Assembly: GCA_963576565.1 (NCBI GenBank)
Contig: OY755042.1
Coordinates: 18,389,272 to 18,453,271 of the forward strand
Direction of reading: 5' to 3'
Length of the DNA: 64,000 nt
Source: Aspidapion aeneum
Lineage: Eukaryota > Arthropoda > Insecta > Coleoptera > Brentidae
The notes under the pieces are model-generated. The model was not told the DNA's origin. It did not search any database and worked only from the letters and a program-made list of their open reading frames with translations. The first letter of the stretch is position 1. Every line of letters starts with the position of its first letter. The position numbers were made by a program, and so were the translations under genes. Shown piece by piece: positions 34,146-45,259 of the stretch.

Positions 34146-34547
34146 ATGAAAATACACAACTGTATAATTTCGTTAGTTATTCAATCCAATCTGGCTTTTG
34201 GCAGTAATTATCCACTTTTTTCCAGATGTAGAAGAAACAAAAAAATGCTGACTGCAAAAACTCCAGCTAATGCTGATGATGATAAGAAACCGAATCTCAT
34301 ACCAAACCTGAGTACAAATAGACAAAACCAACAGACAAGAAACACAGTCACACAAAACTCTGTGACAAGGACATACAGCCAAGTAGCAGCAACAGCTACT
34401 ATACCTGATATTAATATCAGTAGTCAAAATACTATGGAACAAACACTACAATTAATTTTGGAGAAATTGAACAAACTTGATGAGCGATTAACTAAACTAG
34501 AAAGTAGCAATAACGGAGCTACCAATATGCCTCAAAATGGTCAGTAA
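34146..34547 (+). CDS. LINE ORF1 C-terminal part (Jockey type), copy 1
   Basis: The open frame codes for 133 residues. The part from about residue 35 resembles the tail of Jockey-type ORF1 nucleic-acid-binding proteins: a polar NQQTRNTV/QNSVTRTYSQVAA segment, then a short coiled coil (about residues 95-122, LQLILEKLNKLDERLTKLES). The zinc knuckles expected upstream are absent, so the element is 5'-truncated or the junction lies in this frame. The first about 35 residues may be flank. It overlaps the start of ORF2 by 11 bp (ATG at 34537, stop at 34545), the usual ORF1/ORF2 arrangement for such LINEs. Confidence 0.6.
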   Translation: MKIHNCIISLVIQSNLAFGSNYPLFSRCRRNKKMLTAKTPANADDDKKPNLIPNLSTNRQNQQTRNTVTQNSVTRTYSQVAATATIPDINISSQNTMEQTLQLILEKLNKLDERLTKLESSNNGATNMPQNGQ

Positions 34548-37198
34548 TCTTAGAATCCTAGCTTGGAATGCCAATGGTCTCTTGCAACATCAGCAAGACT
34601 TGCAAGTTATTCTAGACATAGAAAAAATTGACGTCTGTCTTGTGTCAGAAACGCATTTCACTAACCAGTTTCACATTAAATTTAAAGGTTATAAAGTGTA
34701 TCATACAACTCACCCTAGCAATACTGCACATGGGGGAAGTGCTGTAATAATTAAAGAAAATATATCACACTATGAGGAGATGGGATATAAAACCATAGAG
34801 ATTCAAGCTACATTAGTAAGTGTAAAAACCAAAACATATACATTAGTCATAAGTGCTGTCTATATACCACCAAGGCACTTACTAAAGAAAAATCAATATC
34901 TTAATTTTCTCAGAAAATTAGGAAACCGTTTTATAATTGGAGGTGACTTTAATGCAAAAAATACCTACTGGGGATCTAGACTGACGAATTCTAAAGGAAA
35001 ATAACTTTTGCAAGCTATTAGTGAATATCAATGTGAGCCGATATCAACTGGTAAGCCCACATACTATCCAACAGATCCAGGAAAAATTCCAGATCTAATT
35101 GATTTTTTTATAGTAAAAAATATATCTTTAAGTTTTGTAGATATAGAAGAAAGTTTTGATTTACACTCAGATCATTCACCTATTATTCTAACTCTTAGTA
35201 AAAACATAATAAAGAAAGAAGCAAATATCTCACTAGTTAATAAACTGACTGACTGGATTAGTTTTAAACAAAGTCTGTCAGAAAAAATAAACCTATCAGT
35301 ACCATTGCAAACACCAGAACAAATCGATAAAGAAGTTGAATATTTTGTTACAAATATTCAACAAGCAGCTTGGGAAAACAGTCCAAAACCAAAGATAATT
35401 TTTAAGGGAAAAAAACTATCCAAAGGAAATAAGAGACCTTATATTGGAAAAAAGGAAACTAAGAAGAAAGTGGCAGCAAAGCCGTGATCCTCGGGACAAA
35501 ACAAATCTCAACAACATGACGCAGCGCATTAGGCGAGAAATTCTAGTAATAAAAAATGAATCTATTAACCATTTTCTTAATGACCTTACAGATGATAAAA
35601 ATACCGACTATTCCCTTTGGAAAGCAACCAAAGATTTTAAAAGACCAATTATCCAAATTCCACCCATACGAATATCTAACAACCAGTGGGCAAGGAGTAA
35701 CGAAGAAAAAGCAGATGTTTTTGCAAGTCATTTAGAAAAAACATTTCAGCCCCACGAAGCACCAGATGAACACTTTTATTTAAATGAACCCCATCAAATC
35801 GAGGACCATATTAAGCTTACATCACCAAAAGAAATATTAACAGAAATCAAAAATATTAATTCGAAAAAAGCCCCAGGGTATGATCTTATTAACGGGGTAG
35901 TCATAAAACAACTCCCCAGAAAAGCTATCGTAAAACTATGCAACCTAATTAATGCGTCTTTTAGGCTTAGGTATGTACCTAAACTGTGGAAAGTTGCAGA
36001 AGTTATCATGATTCCAAAACCGGGAAAACCACTCCATGACGTGTCATCTTACAGGCCAATATCTTTGCTCCCAATTATATCCAAGCTCTATGAAAAATTA
36101 TTGCTTAAAAGAATAAAACCCATCATAGAAAGACAAGAAATTATTCCATCTCATCAATTTGGTTTTCGAGACAAGCATTCCACGATAGATCAAGTACACA
36201 GAATTACTAATATAATAGAAAAAGCACTAGAAGAGGGAAAAGTTTGTTCTGCAGTTTTTCTAGATGTAGCACAGGCATTTGACAAAGTGTGGCATGAAGG
36301 CCTTAATTTTAAACTAAAACGGTTTCTGCCAAAACAATATTCGGATATTTTGGAATCATACATATCTGATAGACATTTTAGAGTAAAACAGGAAGACTCA
36401 TACTCAAATTTAAGAGAAATTCAAGCAGGCCTGCCCCAGGGTAGCGTACTAGGCCCTTATCTATACTTATTATTCACTTGTGATATCCCAAAGCCAGAAA
36501 ATTGTCACTTAGCAACATTTGCCGATGATACTGGTTTATTGACGGTAGAAAAATCTATTGAAAAATGCATAGAAAAACTTCAGGATGCAGTCACCCAAGT
36601 TCACAGTTGGACCACAAAGTGGCGAATAAAATTAAATGAAACCAAATCAATTCATGTTGATTTTACAAACAAAAATATAAATCACATACAAATAACAATT
36701 AACAACATTCCAGTACCATATTCGAATCAGGCAAAATATCTAGGTATGACACTTGATGCCAAATTGCGCTGAAAAGCACATGTTAAGAAAAAAAAGGAAG
36801 AACTTGAGATAAGGTATAGAAAAATGAACTGGCTAATTGGAAGGAAGTCCAATTTAACAATTCATAATAAGTTACTGCTTTATAGACAAATACTGAAACC
36901 AGTATGGACATATGGTATTCAACTATGGGGTTGTGCTAAAGAGAGTAACATTCTAGTTGTACAGAGATTTCAAAATAAAGTATTAAGAAACATTGTGAAT
37001 GCACCTTGGTACGTTCGAAATAGTAACCTTCATCGAGATCTAAAAATCGAAACTGTAGCAGAGACTATAAAAAAGTACGCAAAAAGCCATGAAGATAGAC
37101 TCCATCGGCATGTGAATGTGGAAGCAATTCAGCTTCTAGACAATACTATGCTAGTTCGAAGGCTAAAAAGAGTGAAGCCGTTTGAGCTAGTAAACTAA
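34537..37198 (+). pseudogene. Jockey-type LINE ORF2 (endonuclease + RT), copy 1
   Basis: Four open pieces. 34537-35004 has the endonuclease: LRILAWNANGLLQH, LVSETHF, IIGGDFNAKNTYWGS. A TAA at 35002-35004 replaces a GAA found in copy 2. 35008-35487 continues with SDHSPI, then a frameshift in an A-run near 35410 (one extra A relative to copy 2). 35444-36772 has the RT: SSYRPISLLPIISKLYEKLL, AVFLDVAQAFDKVWHEGL, GLPQGSVLGPYLYLLF, TFADDTGLL. A TGA at 36770-36772 replaces a TGG. 36824-37198 is the C-terminal tail. The motifs are the APE endonuclease and catalytic D and DD of a non-LTR retrotransposon. About 96-98% similar by eye to the copy at 53.2-55.7 kb. Confidence 0.9.
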
Positions 37199-37405
37199 GT
37201 GAATTACACATAAAACAAAATAATGCTATAAACACAACACAATTGTAAGTTACAGACTAAACAAAGCGGGGAGAACTGTTGAGTGAACCCTAAGTTTAAA
37301 TCTGACTTTTCTAGTAAATTAAGTTAAAACAAAATTGCTAATTAGTCTTACTGACTAGATTGTAATAAAAAAACAACACAGTGTGTTTGACAAAAAAAAA
37401 AAAAA
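37199..37405 (+). other. LINE copy 1 3' UTR and poly(A) tail
   Basis: About 190 bp of untranslated sequence that matches the 3' region of copy 2 (55677-55875). It ends GTGTGTTTGAC followed by about 14 A, the 3' end of the retrotransposon. Confidence 0.8.
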
Positions 37406-38097
37406 TGCTGATGCCGTAGTAGTAGTAGTAGTGGGGGGAGACCATTTTTTGGTCTAGCGACTAGGCACACGGCGCGCCCTTTTCGCAAACCTCGATTTGT
37501 CCGTACATCATATATCAAACTGATGCACGTGCCCCTTAGGATGCAAGTTTTCTTTCTCTAAGAGGACTTAATTTTGCCTGACACCTCTTTGTCGAGGGCA
37601 GGGATCTTTATACTGCGTAGCAAATATACACAGTGGACCCACGCTTTTACACCCTTTCCGAAAGGTGGTCCTGCTACATGTTAGACTTGCATCTATCTAA
37701 CATGGCTATCGTCCCTGCAGAACTTGGTTATAAACGATAGACTTCTTTCCTTTTCAGCGCAACACTCGTGGTCGTCGTGGGTTGACTGTAGGAGATTTAT
37801 GCTGGCGCCGTCCTGGTTCCGACTATATAGCACTTATAGCAGGCTCCTGGGTTATTATCCCTGGTTCCTCGACTGGCTGCGTGTCGTCGGCTCCTGGACT
37901 ACACCTGCGTATATTCTCGATGTTCAATGTCGATGCTTATTCGATGACGGCTGTTGAACGCTAAGAAGGAAATCGGCGACAGGGCGACAGATTTTTATTT
38001 TTGTTTTTGCATCGTTCGAGACGCGAGCCTGGTACCTTCTGCATGTAAAGCCGACGACCATACCACGACACTACCCTGCCGCCTTGCTGATGCCGTA
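37406..38097 (-). mobile_element. tRNA-derived SINE-like insertion with 13-bp target duplication
   Basis: TGCTGATGCCGTA occurs at 37406-37418 and again at 38085-38097, enclosing 666 bp. Read on the minus strand, the insert starts with a tRNA-like head (about 38084-38010): an A-box-like TAGTGTCGTGG, then CGGCTTTACATGCAGAAGG and a degenerate B-box GGCTCGCGTCTCG. It ends in a CTACTACTAC tail at 37420-37431. Polymerase III promoter at one end, short tandem tail at the other and flanking duplication are SINE traits. The 666-bp length is long for a SINE. It has no coding potential. Confidence 0.6.
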
Positions 38098-38672
38098 CCT
38101 AACCGAACCTAACCGAACCTAACCGAACCTAACCGAACCTAACCGAACCTAACCGAACCTAACCGAACCTAACAGAAACCTAACCGAACCTAACCGAACC
38201 TAACCGAACCTAACCGAACCTAACCGAACCTAACCGAACCTAACCGAACCTAACCGAACCTAACCGAACCTAACCGAACCTAACCGAACCTAACCGAACC
38301 TAACCGAACCTAACCGAACCTAACCGAACCTAACCGAACCTAACCGAACCTAACCGAACCTAACCGAACCTAACCGAACCTAACCGAACCAAACCGAACC
38401 TAACCGAACCTAACCGAACTTAACCGAACCTAACCGAACCTATCCGAACCTAACCGAACCTAACGGAACCTAACCGAACCTAACCGAACCTAACCGAACC
38501 TAACCGAACCTAACCGAACCTAACCGAACCTAACCGAACCTAACCGAACCTAACCGAACCTAACCGAACCTAACCGAACCTAACCGAACCTAACCGAACC
38601 TAACCGAACCTAACCGAACCGAACCTAACCGAACCTAACCGAACCGTACCGTACCGTACCGTACCGAACCAA
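38098..38672 (+). repeat. Decamer array (CCTAACCGAA)n, telomere-like
   Basis: About 54 copies of a 10-bp unit, CCTAACCGAA (other strand TTCGGTTAGG), with very few variants: one CAGAAA insertion near 38174, single substitutions at 38391, 38420, 38443 and 38465, and a short unit near 38619. The last about 30 bp degrade to a 5-bp CCGTA repeat. The decamer is a dimer of pentamers, TTAGG (ancestral insect telomere unit) and TTCGG. The array lies internally between transposons, so as placed it is an interstitial minisatellite. Confidence 0.95.
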
Positions 38673-38679
38673 ACTATTA

Positions 38680-39260
38680 TATTACTAGTTGTGACTTAAA
38701 AAAATATATTTTAATCAATTAATTATTTTTATGTATTTTACGATCCTTTCTCTCACCATTAAAAATATAATATTAATTCAAAATGTAATATCGGAGTTCA
38801 CTATGTGAATTTTTTTAATTTCACCTCGTTAGCTACTTCCTCCACTAAAAAGTAACCTCATTTATCAAATATTTATTGTCAATTAAATAAAAGCGATCTA
38901 GCGTATCGATCCGCGCTCAAGGTCCCCCAGAATCAATTTCCGCGTACGTCATTGAAAATAAAAAAGTTTTTTTGTCGATCTTAATTACCATAAATACCAT
39001 CGTTGTTGTATAAAGGTATTGCTAAATAACCGTTAAAAAGTTTTATCATCCTGCAAGGCTGTTCCATAAAAACAAAAGCTGATAAACCAAAATTTTGTCC
39101 TTCTGTTATGAAATTTATACACGGTCGTATACGTTTTTACGTATATATTTACATTTTCCTCGAAGTTTTCATGGAAACGTATTTCAGTAAAGGTTTTATT
39201 TGCCTTATAAATACAAGGTATATTAAAATATATAGCCTTAAAATTAAACCTACCCCATTT
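38680..39260. other. No gene seen
   Basis: AT-rich DNA with no repeat relation recognised except the start of repeat family D at its right end. Confidence 0.5.
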
Positions 39261-39267
39261 TGCAATA

Positions 39268-39610
39268 AAAATAAATGGATCCGTGACGGATTTGATACCT
39301 TCCTAGCGCACTCCACGTTATATCAGCCTTGAAAAGAGTTTTTGTTAATATATCAGAAATTAAAGCTTCTGCGATTTTTTTGGTTATAACATCAATTGTT
39401 GAGAAAAATGTGTTTCTATTTTTCGAAAACCGCATATTGATGCGACGCTTCGTTAAAATTTTGCATATTTTCAACTTTTAAATCGTCATTAGCATTATAG
39501 AATTTTAACCAAAATCTAATGAGCATGTTACAGGATTGAACACTTTTTTCATGAAAATCGGTTCAGCGGTTTGGAAGCTATCGTGTTACGGATAGACATA
39601 TACACACACA
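39268..39610 (+). repeat. Dispersed repeat family D, copy 2
   Basis: Shares AAATGGATCCGTGACGGAT, GATACCTTCCTAGCGCACTC, CGCATATTGATGCGACGCTT and GGAAGCTATCGTGTTACGGA with the copies at 29846 and (inverted) 60748. It is followed by a CACACAGACATACACAC microsatellite-like tail. Confidence 0.65.
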
Positions 39611-40268
39611 GACATACACACATATATGTTTTGAACAATGTCAAAAGATACTAAAATTATATTCAATTAGGGTGAGGTTCATGGTCCCATGTATTTCGGG
39701 CGGGGTTCTTTAAAAAACTGTTAAAAGCAAAACAATTAATGGACAAAGTTTTACACAAAAAATATATTATATATATAAGATACAAAAATATTTATTTTAA
39801 AATATAAATAGTCACAAGAGTAGTATGTTATATCCCCGATTAATTATTAGCTAAATTAGCGAAAAAGCACAGTGTGCCGGCGCACAGTGGTCTAAATTGT
39901 GTCGAAAGCGGTCAAAAATAATTATTTATTTAATCCGCATATGTAAAAATAAAAAATATATGCAATAAACATGATGATCCTTTCTCCATTTTGACAAAAG
40001 TGCAACTCTCTCACTTATACCTGGCACGTTCCATAAAACATATTTTCCCAATTTTACGTAAAGCCAAAAACTTATTTTAAAGCTTCAGAATAATTCACAA
40101 ATATGAAGTTTATTAGACACTTAGTAATGTAAAGGACACTTGATATCTTGAAGCATAAAGTCTGCAGCACGAGCGTTGCAAGGACTAAAATTGAGGAGAA
40201 AAAAGAATGTGACAATAAATTAAGGTTCATAATAGCATACTAAATACATACCTACATAATTATATGCA

Positions 40269-40478
40269 CAGTCGCCCACTTTTTAAATGTCATTTTGTTT
40301 TTCCAACCTTTGTAGAATACAAAGGACCGTTGCGTTGTTTGGCAACATCACATGGTTTTAAATAAGTATCGTGATTTAGTTAACGATTCTCGTAAGCACT
40401 TTTTAAATTCTGCTGAAATTCCTGTCTTTCCAGAAGAGTTTAAGCAATTTTTAGATGACATTAAAAAAGTGGGCACCG
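40269..40478. mobile_element. CAGTCGCCC MITE, second copy
   Basis: About 80% similar by eye to the element at 18071-18281 over its full length, sharing TTTGTAGAATACAAAG and GTTTGGCAACA words. The right end has decayed to GGGCACCG and the flanking TA is not preserved on the left, so it is older than the first copy. Confidence 0.7.
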
Positions 40479-40499
40479 TACCATGGGATAAAAGTAGAA

Positions 40500-41500
40500 A
40501 TTTTTATCTCGAAGCGGAAAGTACCTAGCACGAGCGTGGTGAGGACTACGCTATTCTTCTCATAAGTCAAATCTTTTTTTGATTTTACATGACATTTTCA
40601 ACCGTTTTACTTTTTATCCCTATTTTGAATTTCGAGATAAAAAGCTTTTATACCTAAAATGAGCGTTCTAGGGTGACCAACTGAGCGCCGCCAACAGACA
40701 GATTAATTTTTAGATTTTGTGAGATTTCTTCCCCTTGAAAATACATTCAAAATTGTTTTGAAACCACTTTTCTTTCGGCAACGTTTCGCTCCTGTGTTGG
40801 AGCTTTATCAAGCCCAAGGAACAGACTTTTTTTGGGACACAGTCATGAAATTTAAAATAAACATGTTAAATTTTGATTGTCTAACCTTACAACTAAATTA
40901 AACAGAACAACACTTACTCAAGAGCCGGTTACAATAGCGTTCAAAGTTTTACAGGGTGCGACTCAGCATACCAGCCATACCATGGTTTATAGATTATTAG
41001 AATTATTTTTTTGTTACAAAATATCTTTCTTATAATTAATTTTCCTTTAATGTTTTTTTTAAATATTATTATACACTTTTGTGAGGTTATGTATGTATGG
41101 AGCACTGAAATCTAACTAAGTGGTAACAAAGATGTTAAATTAATAAAACGTGACTGATTTCATTGGGTCTCAACAGCACTCGAATTGACCTTGTCATTTT
41201 AGTTTTTTTTTGTAAATGGCTCACTGAAAATTATTGTAAAATGGCTAAAAAACGACCATATTCAGATTTTGAAAAATATGATAGGTTTGACTGCTTTATT
41301 CAAGCAACAAAAACTATGGGCGTCACCACATATTAAATCTTATGTGGAGCTTTTATCTTACAAAACCTACTTTTTATAAAAACACGTTAAAACTAAGTAA
41401 TATAGCAATATTATGTAAAAGGACATTGTACTTCCATTACAAATAATATCACCTAGTGGGAATTAAAATTAAAAACTTACAATTTTTTATTTACCACTAA
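40500..41500. other. No gene; low-complexity AT-rich DNA
   Basis: GCACGAGCGTGGTGAGGACT at 40529-40548 echoes GCACGAGCGTTGCAAGGACT at 40168-40187, a short direct repeat on both sides of the MITE. The open frame at 40719-40901 is not recognisable. Confidence 0.5.
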
Positions 41501-41509
41501 CATTTGAAC

Positions 41510-42041
41510 CAAGGTCTGTAGAGGATATGTTACTTGGTAACTTTCTGACCAATCAGAGCCAGTTGTTGAAGCGGGAAATGACGTCACCCGGAGTGCCCAT
41601 TTAAATAAAAAGCATTTAAAATAGTACGAAATCTCAAGTTTTTTGGGTTTTTTTATTGATTTAAATGCAAATATGTTTTGTTATTTTTCTTAGTTTGTCT
41701 AATAACAATATTCATAAAATACATCAACTAACTCAAATATAAAACTTACCTGATACCAAATATATCAAAGGCAAAATGTCCTGGGAAGCTTTTAGCCCGT
41801 TAAAATAACTGCAAGTAGAAAGTATAGGTAAACTAGAACAAGTATTTAGGGTTTTTAAATAAATATAGTCCGAAAAATACACCACAAATGTAACAAATAC
41901 ACCATCGAATAATAAAAATACTTAAAAACACATGTAAACAATGGGCTCTAATCAAATCGTGGCACTCCAAATGACGCGCTGTCACTTCTCCCGCCGCTTC
42001 GACCATGAAGTTATCAGGCAACCTATCCTATAGAGACCTTG
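41510..42041. mobile_element. 532-bp MITE with CAAGGTCT ends
   Basis: The left end CAAGGTCTGTAGAGGATATG and the inverted right end CAAGGTCTCTATAGGATAGG pair over about 35 bp, continuing into TTGGTAACTT/CTGATAACTT. Similarity of the arms extends inward in patches (AAGCGGGAAATGACG; GGAGTGCC). No coding sequence. The superfamily cannot be named. Confidence 0.65.
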
Positions 42042-42049
42042 CATTTGTG

Positions 42050-42980
42050 CCACAAAAATTTTTTTGGCAGGTTATAATTATTAGTAGAGTTCTGATGAAT
42101 TGACACTATAAACTCACTTCTGGGCACTGACTTGCATAACAGTAGCCAAAGCTCCTATAATGAAAAGCTACCTAATGAGGCTACCTCAACCCCCCATTAC
42201 TAAGCTTAAACCCAAAAGTTTGTCTACTCAAAGGCAAACACCCACTAAGCCAGAAATCCGTTGTCTTCAAAATATATTTAAAATTTAGTTAAATTACCCC
42301 CTCTTAATCTACCAGACCCCCTTAAAATAAAAAAAATCATTTAACCATCACCAGCAGTAAAACACAGTCAAGAGATCATTTCAGGTTACTTAATCCTCAA
42401 AGTAATGTAAAAACATTCTAGATGAAACAAAATTGTTTTAAGATATACTATTATTTCTTCGTTTAAATTTGGACTGGTACACCAAAATTGCAAAATTTGC
42501 AACAATTAGTCAAAAAGTCTTGTGTATTAGCCATTAAAATAATCTGCAAAACTGCATAACACAAACCAGAAACAAATGAACATCCTCCAGCCCTCAAAAG
42601 ACAATCTCGGAGTTTAAAATTAATTAAAAAATATATAGATTCAATTCGCATATTAAAAAATTCTAGACTGTTAAAAATCTTAAATTATATTAAAATACGC
42701 CTCTTCTCTTGAAATGTAAAAAGTGAAATTATGAAATTTCAAAAATGGTTATTTGTAGATCATATTTATTTAAACGGAAGTGTACTCTTCTTTACTGTCT
42801 ACAACAAAACAAGTTTTTCTCTGTAGATTACACTCCATTAAATAAAAAACATGCACTCCATAGTCTAACCTGTAGCATTTTATTTTATGGCACAATAAAA
42901 CGCTACGTAAATATAAGCATGGTTAGCTCGTAAAAAAAACGCTCAAATTTTTGCTTGCACTGGCGGTATACATCAACTGT
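42050..42980. other. No gene seen
   Basis: AT-rich sequence with scattered short open frames lacking any recognisable domain. Confidence 0.45.
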
Positions 42981-42985
42981 GAATA

Positions 42986-43003
42986 GCCCCACGTTGGGCG
43001 CCA
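42986..43003 (-). promoter_or_regulatory. Possible LTR-retroelement primer-binding site
   Basis: Minus strand TGGCGCCCAACGTGGGGC resembles the tRNA-complementary primer-binding site next to the 5' LTR of many insect Ty3/gypsy-like elements. It follows TATACAATTT, plausible for an LTR end. A scrambled related piece (ATACAATTTTAATGTGGGGC on the minus strand) is at 43177-43200. I found no gag or pol around it, so at most this is a solo-LTR fragment. Confidence 0.4.
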
Positions 43004-43960
43004 AAATTGTATAGCCTATTTTTGTAGCTAAACCTTAGATTGGATATGATGCCAGTTGATTAATTTTACTTACTTTCTAGCTTACTTTGATAGATAGATT
43101 AGATAGAGGTTGATTACCTTCATTTTCATAACTTTGTACATTAAGCATATATTTTTTCTTTCCTTTAATGTTGGAGGCGCCCCACATTAAAATTGTATCC
43201 CATAACAGTCTAGTACTTAACTGATGATTTTGATATAGGTTTTTATTAGTCTTTTTCTTGAGATATTCAAATTCAACCTATAAGTTGTGATTATTTTTAA
43301 GATTAGTTTTAGTTTTGTTGTTGTAAGATGGGATTAATGAACGAAGACTATCGAGTCACTTATTTAGATTTTCGCAACTTCAATCTTTCAAACCGCCTAA
43401 CATCTAAAGGTTTGAAACATCTTCAATATCAGCTAGATTAAGTTAGCTGTAATGAGCACTATTGTAATTAGTTCAGTAGTAATTGTAATTATTTCGATTA
43501 GTCGACTTTCCTAAACTAGAAGAAGATACCTACTTTTAGAAGTTCACAACTTGAATAGTTGTCTTCATTGGTTTTAGTGATTGTAAATTTTAGTTATGTT
43601 TCTGTTGCGTTTGTGTAGACATTATTAATATTGAATCCTACCAGATTTGACTCCTACCAGATTTGATTTTCCTATTTAGTCTCCATTTTGGACGTTTGAT
43701 ACACGCAGATATCAAGACGCAATTTAAAGCAATAGATTACTTTCCTTAGAAATGATTTGAAGATCATTTGTTATAAGAATTTAATTTTTTTTATCATCTT
43801 GATGATGATTGTTGGCCTTTATGAAAAAAGTGACTTGCAACAACAACAGGGTCCTAGGGAAGATCGTATAATTATTCCGCTGCAATTTCCATCCTGTTTT
43901 TGGTTATGAAAAATCCATTTCGAATCTGCATTTTCATGCCTGACCAAAACACCATTCATG

Positions 43961-44060
43961 GGCAGTCCATCATTTCCATGGTCTCAGGCACTCCATAGTT
44001 TCTATTGTATCAGGCAGCCCATAGTTTCCATAGTCTCAGGCAGTCTGTAGTTTCCATTTC
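43961..44060 (+). repeat. Short tandem repeat, about 27-30 bp unit
   Basis: Three to four imperfect copies of a unit like GGCAGTCCATAGTTTCCATG plus GTCTCA. Non-coding. Confidence 0.65.
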
Positions 44061-44974
44061 CATGAATGTCACGCAAGATCTTTCCTTTTATTTTGAGAAA
44101 ACTCATCGTATAATGTCCATGATCAAAATATTAATTTATTTAAAAATAAATTAATCGGTACTCTAACCCTACTAAAATAATAAAACATAAACATAAATTC
44201 TTAAAGATAAATAAAATAACTTTTATTTTAAAATTTAAATTTTACCATGATGTACACTTGGCGGAACTTGCATAAAACTATAACCTCCCTGGTATATTAT
44301 GGCCATAACACCCAGGTAAATATGTAGTGTAATTTCCAAAATGTAATAATCCTTAACATAAATAATTAGGTATTATTTTTTATAACCTTTTCCTTTTTTT
44401 AAAAATAATTAGGTATCAGTTTTTAGTAGGTATGAATTACCTACTTCAAGAGGTCTTATTTCCTTTACCTTTTTGTTATAAAAATCCATGAAGAGTTTTA
44501 TAAATCTATTGCTGTTTTCTACTCTAAAAAAGTGTTTTTACTTTTCATCACAAATAATCAGTGAGGTCTTCTTTATTAAATTGTAATAATGTGCATTTAA
44601 TAGTAATTCACTATTTAAGGTATTCATTTTGTGTTTCTCATTTTACACATGATTCAAAATGAGTGGCGTCGAAAAACATTTAAATATATAGGTACTTCAA
44701 CTCAGTGATAAAAATACCTACGACCCAGTTTGACTTGGGCATAAAGCTTCTTTTGAGATTCTTATGTTACCATAAAGCGGTCATTAGATTGGACTAGACA
44801 TCTAACACAACTACATACATGAATTGTATTGTATATATTTATATATATTATAGATAGCTGTTTATTTTTTTTATTTACCTATATATAACCAAAATATTAA
44901 AATTTTTCTTTTTCCTCTGTTTGTACCCAATTTAAACGCTACTATGTGGGTTTAAAACGATTTTCTACTTTGTC

Positions 44975-45245
44975 CGACGCCTATTTTCAACTTCCTTCGA
45001 TCTTGACAATCATCTTCTGTCAGATTTTTTTGACTCATTGATCTTTGGATTGACTTGCCATTCTAGTTTAGGACGCCCTTTTTTCTGTGCCGTATTGGTT
45101 CCCATTCTAGGACCTGCTTTGGTAATCTTTCGTCGTTCATCCGTTGTACATGGCCGTACCATATCAGTTGTCTTTTAGTGATGTCATCCGTTATGCTTCC
45201 CTCGATTCCCATTTTTTCTTTTATGATCTCATTTCTTATGTGATA
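44975..45245 (-). pseudogene. RTE-type LINE C-terminal fragment
   Basis: Minus-strand translation gives EGSITDDITKRQLIWYGHV, QRMNDERLPKQVLEWEP, then a basic RKKGRPKLEWQ, and a frame-broken end with RRRTK. This is the conserved C-terminal tail found after the RT in RTE-like LINE polyproteins of arthropods (W-x-GH-x-x-RM, R-LPK-x-x-x-EW, G-RP-x-x-W). It is nearly the same as 62576-62830, but extends further upstream there. The RT itself is absent. Confidence 0.7.
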
Positions 45246-45259
45246 TATACTCTATTGCA

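Noticed and set aside
37724..37964. Two overlapping ORFs of 77 and 60 residues
   Set aside because: They fall inside the SINE-like insertion, have no recognisable domain, and reflect its local lack of stops.
38098..38672. Regular short repeats resembling a CRISPR array
   Set aside because: There are no spacers. It is a contiguous 10-bp minisatellite in a eukaryotic genome.
43003..44100. A full LTR retrotransposon next to the primer-binding-site-like motif
   Set aside because: No gag, protease, RT or integrase motif and no second LTR could be read on either side.
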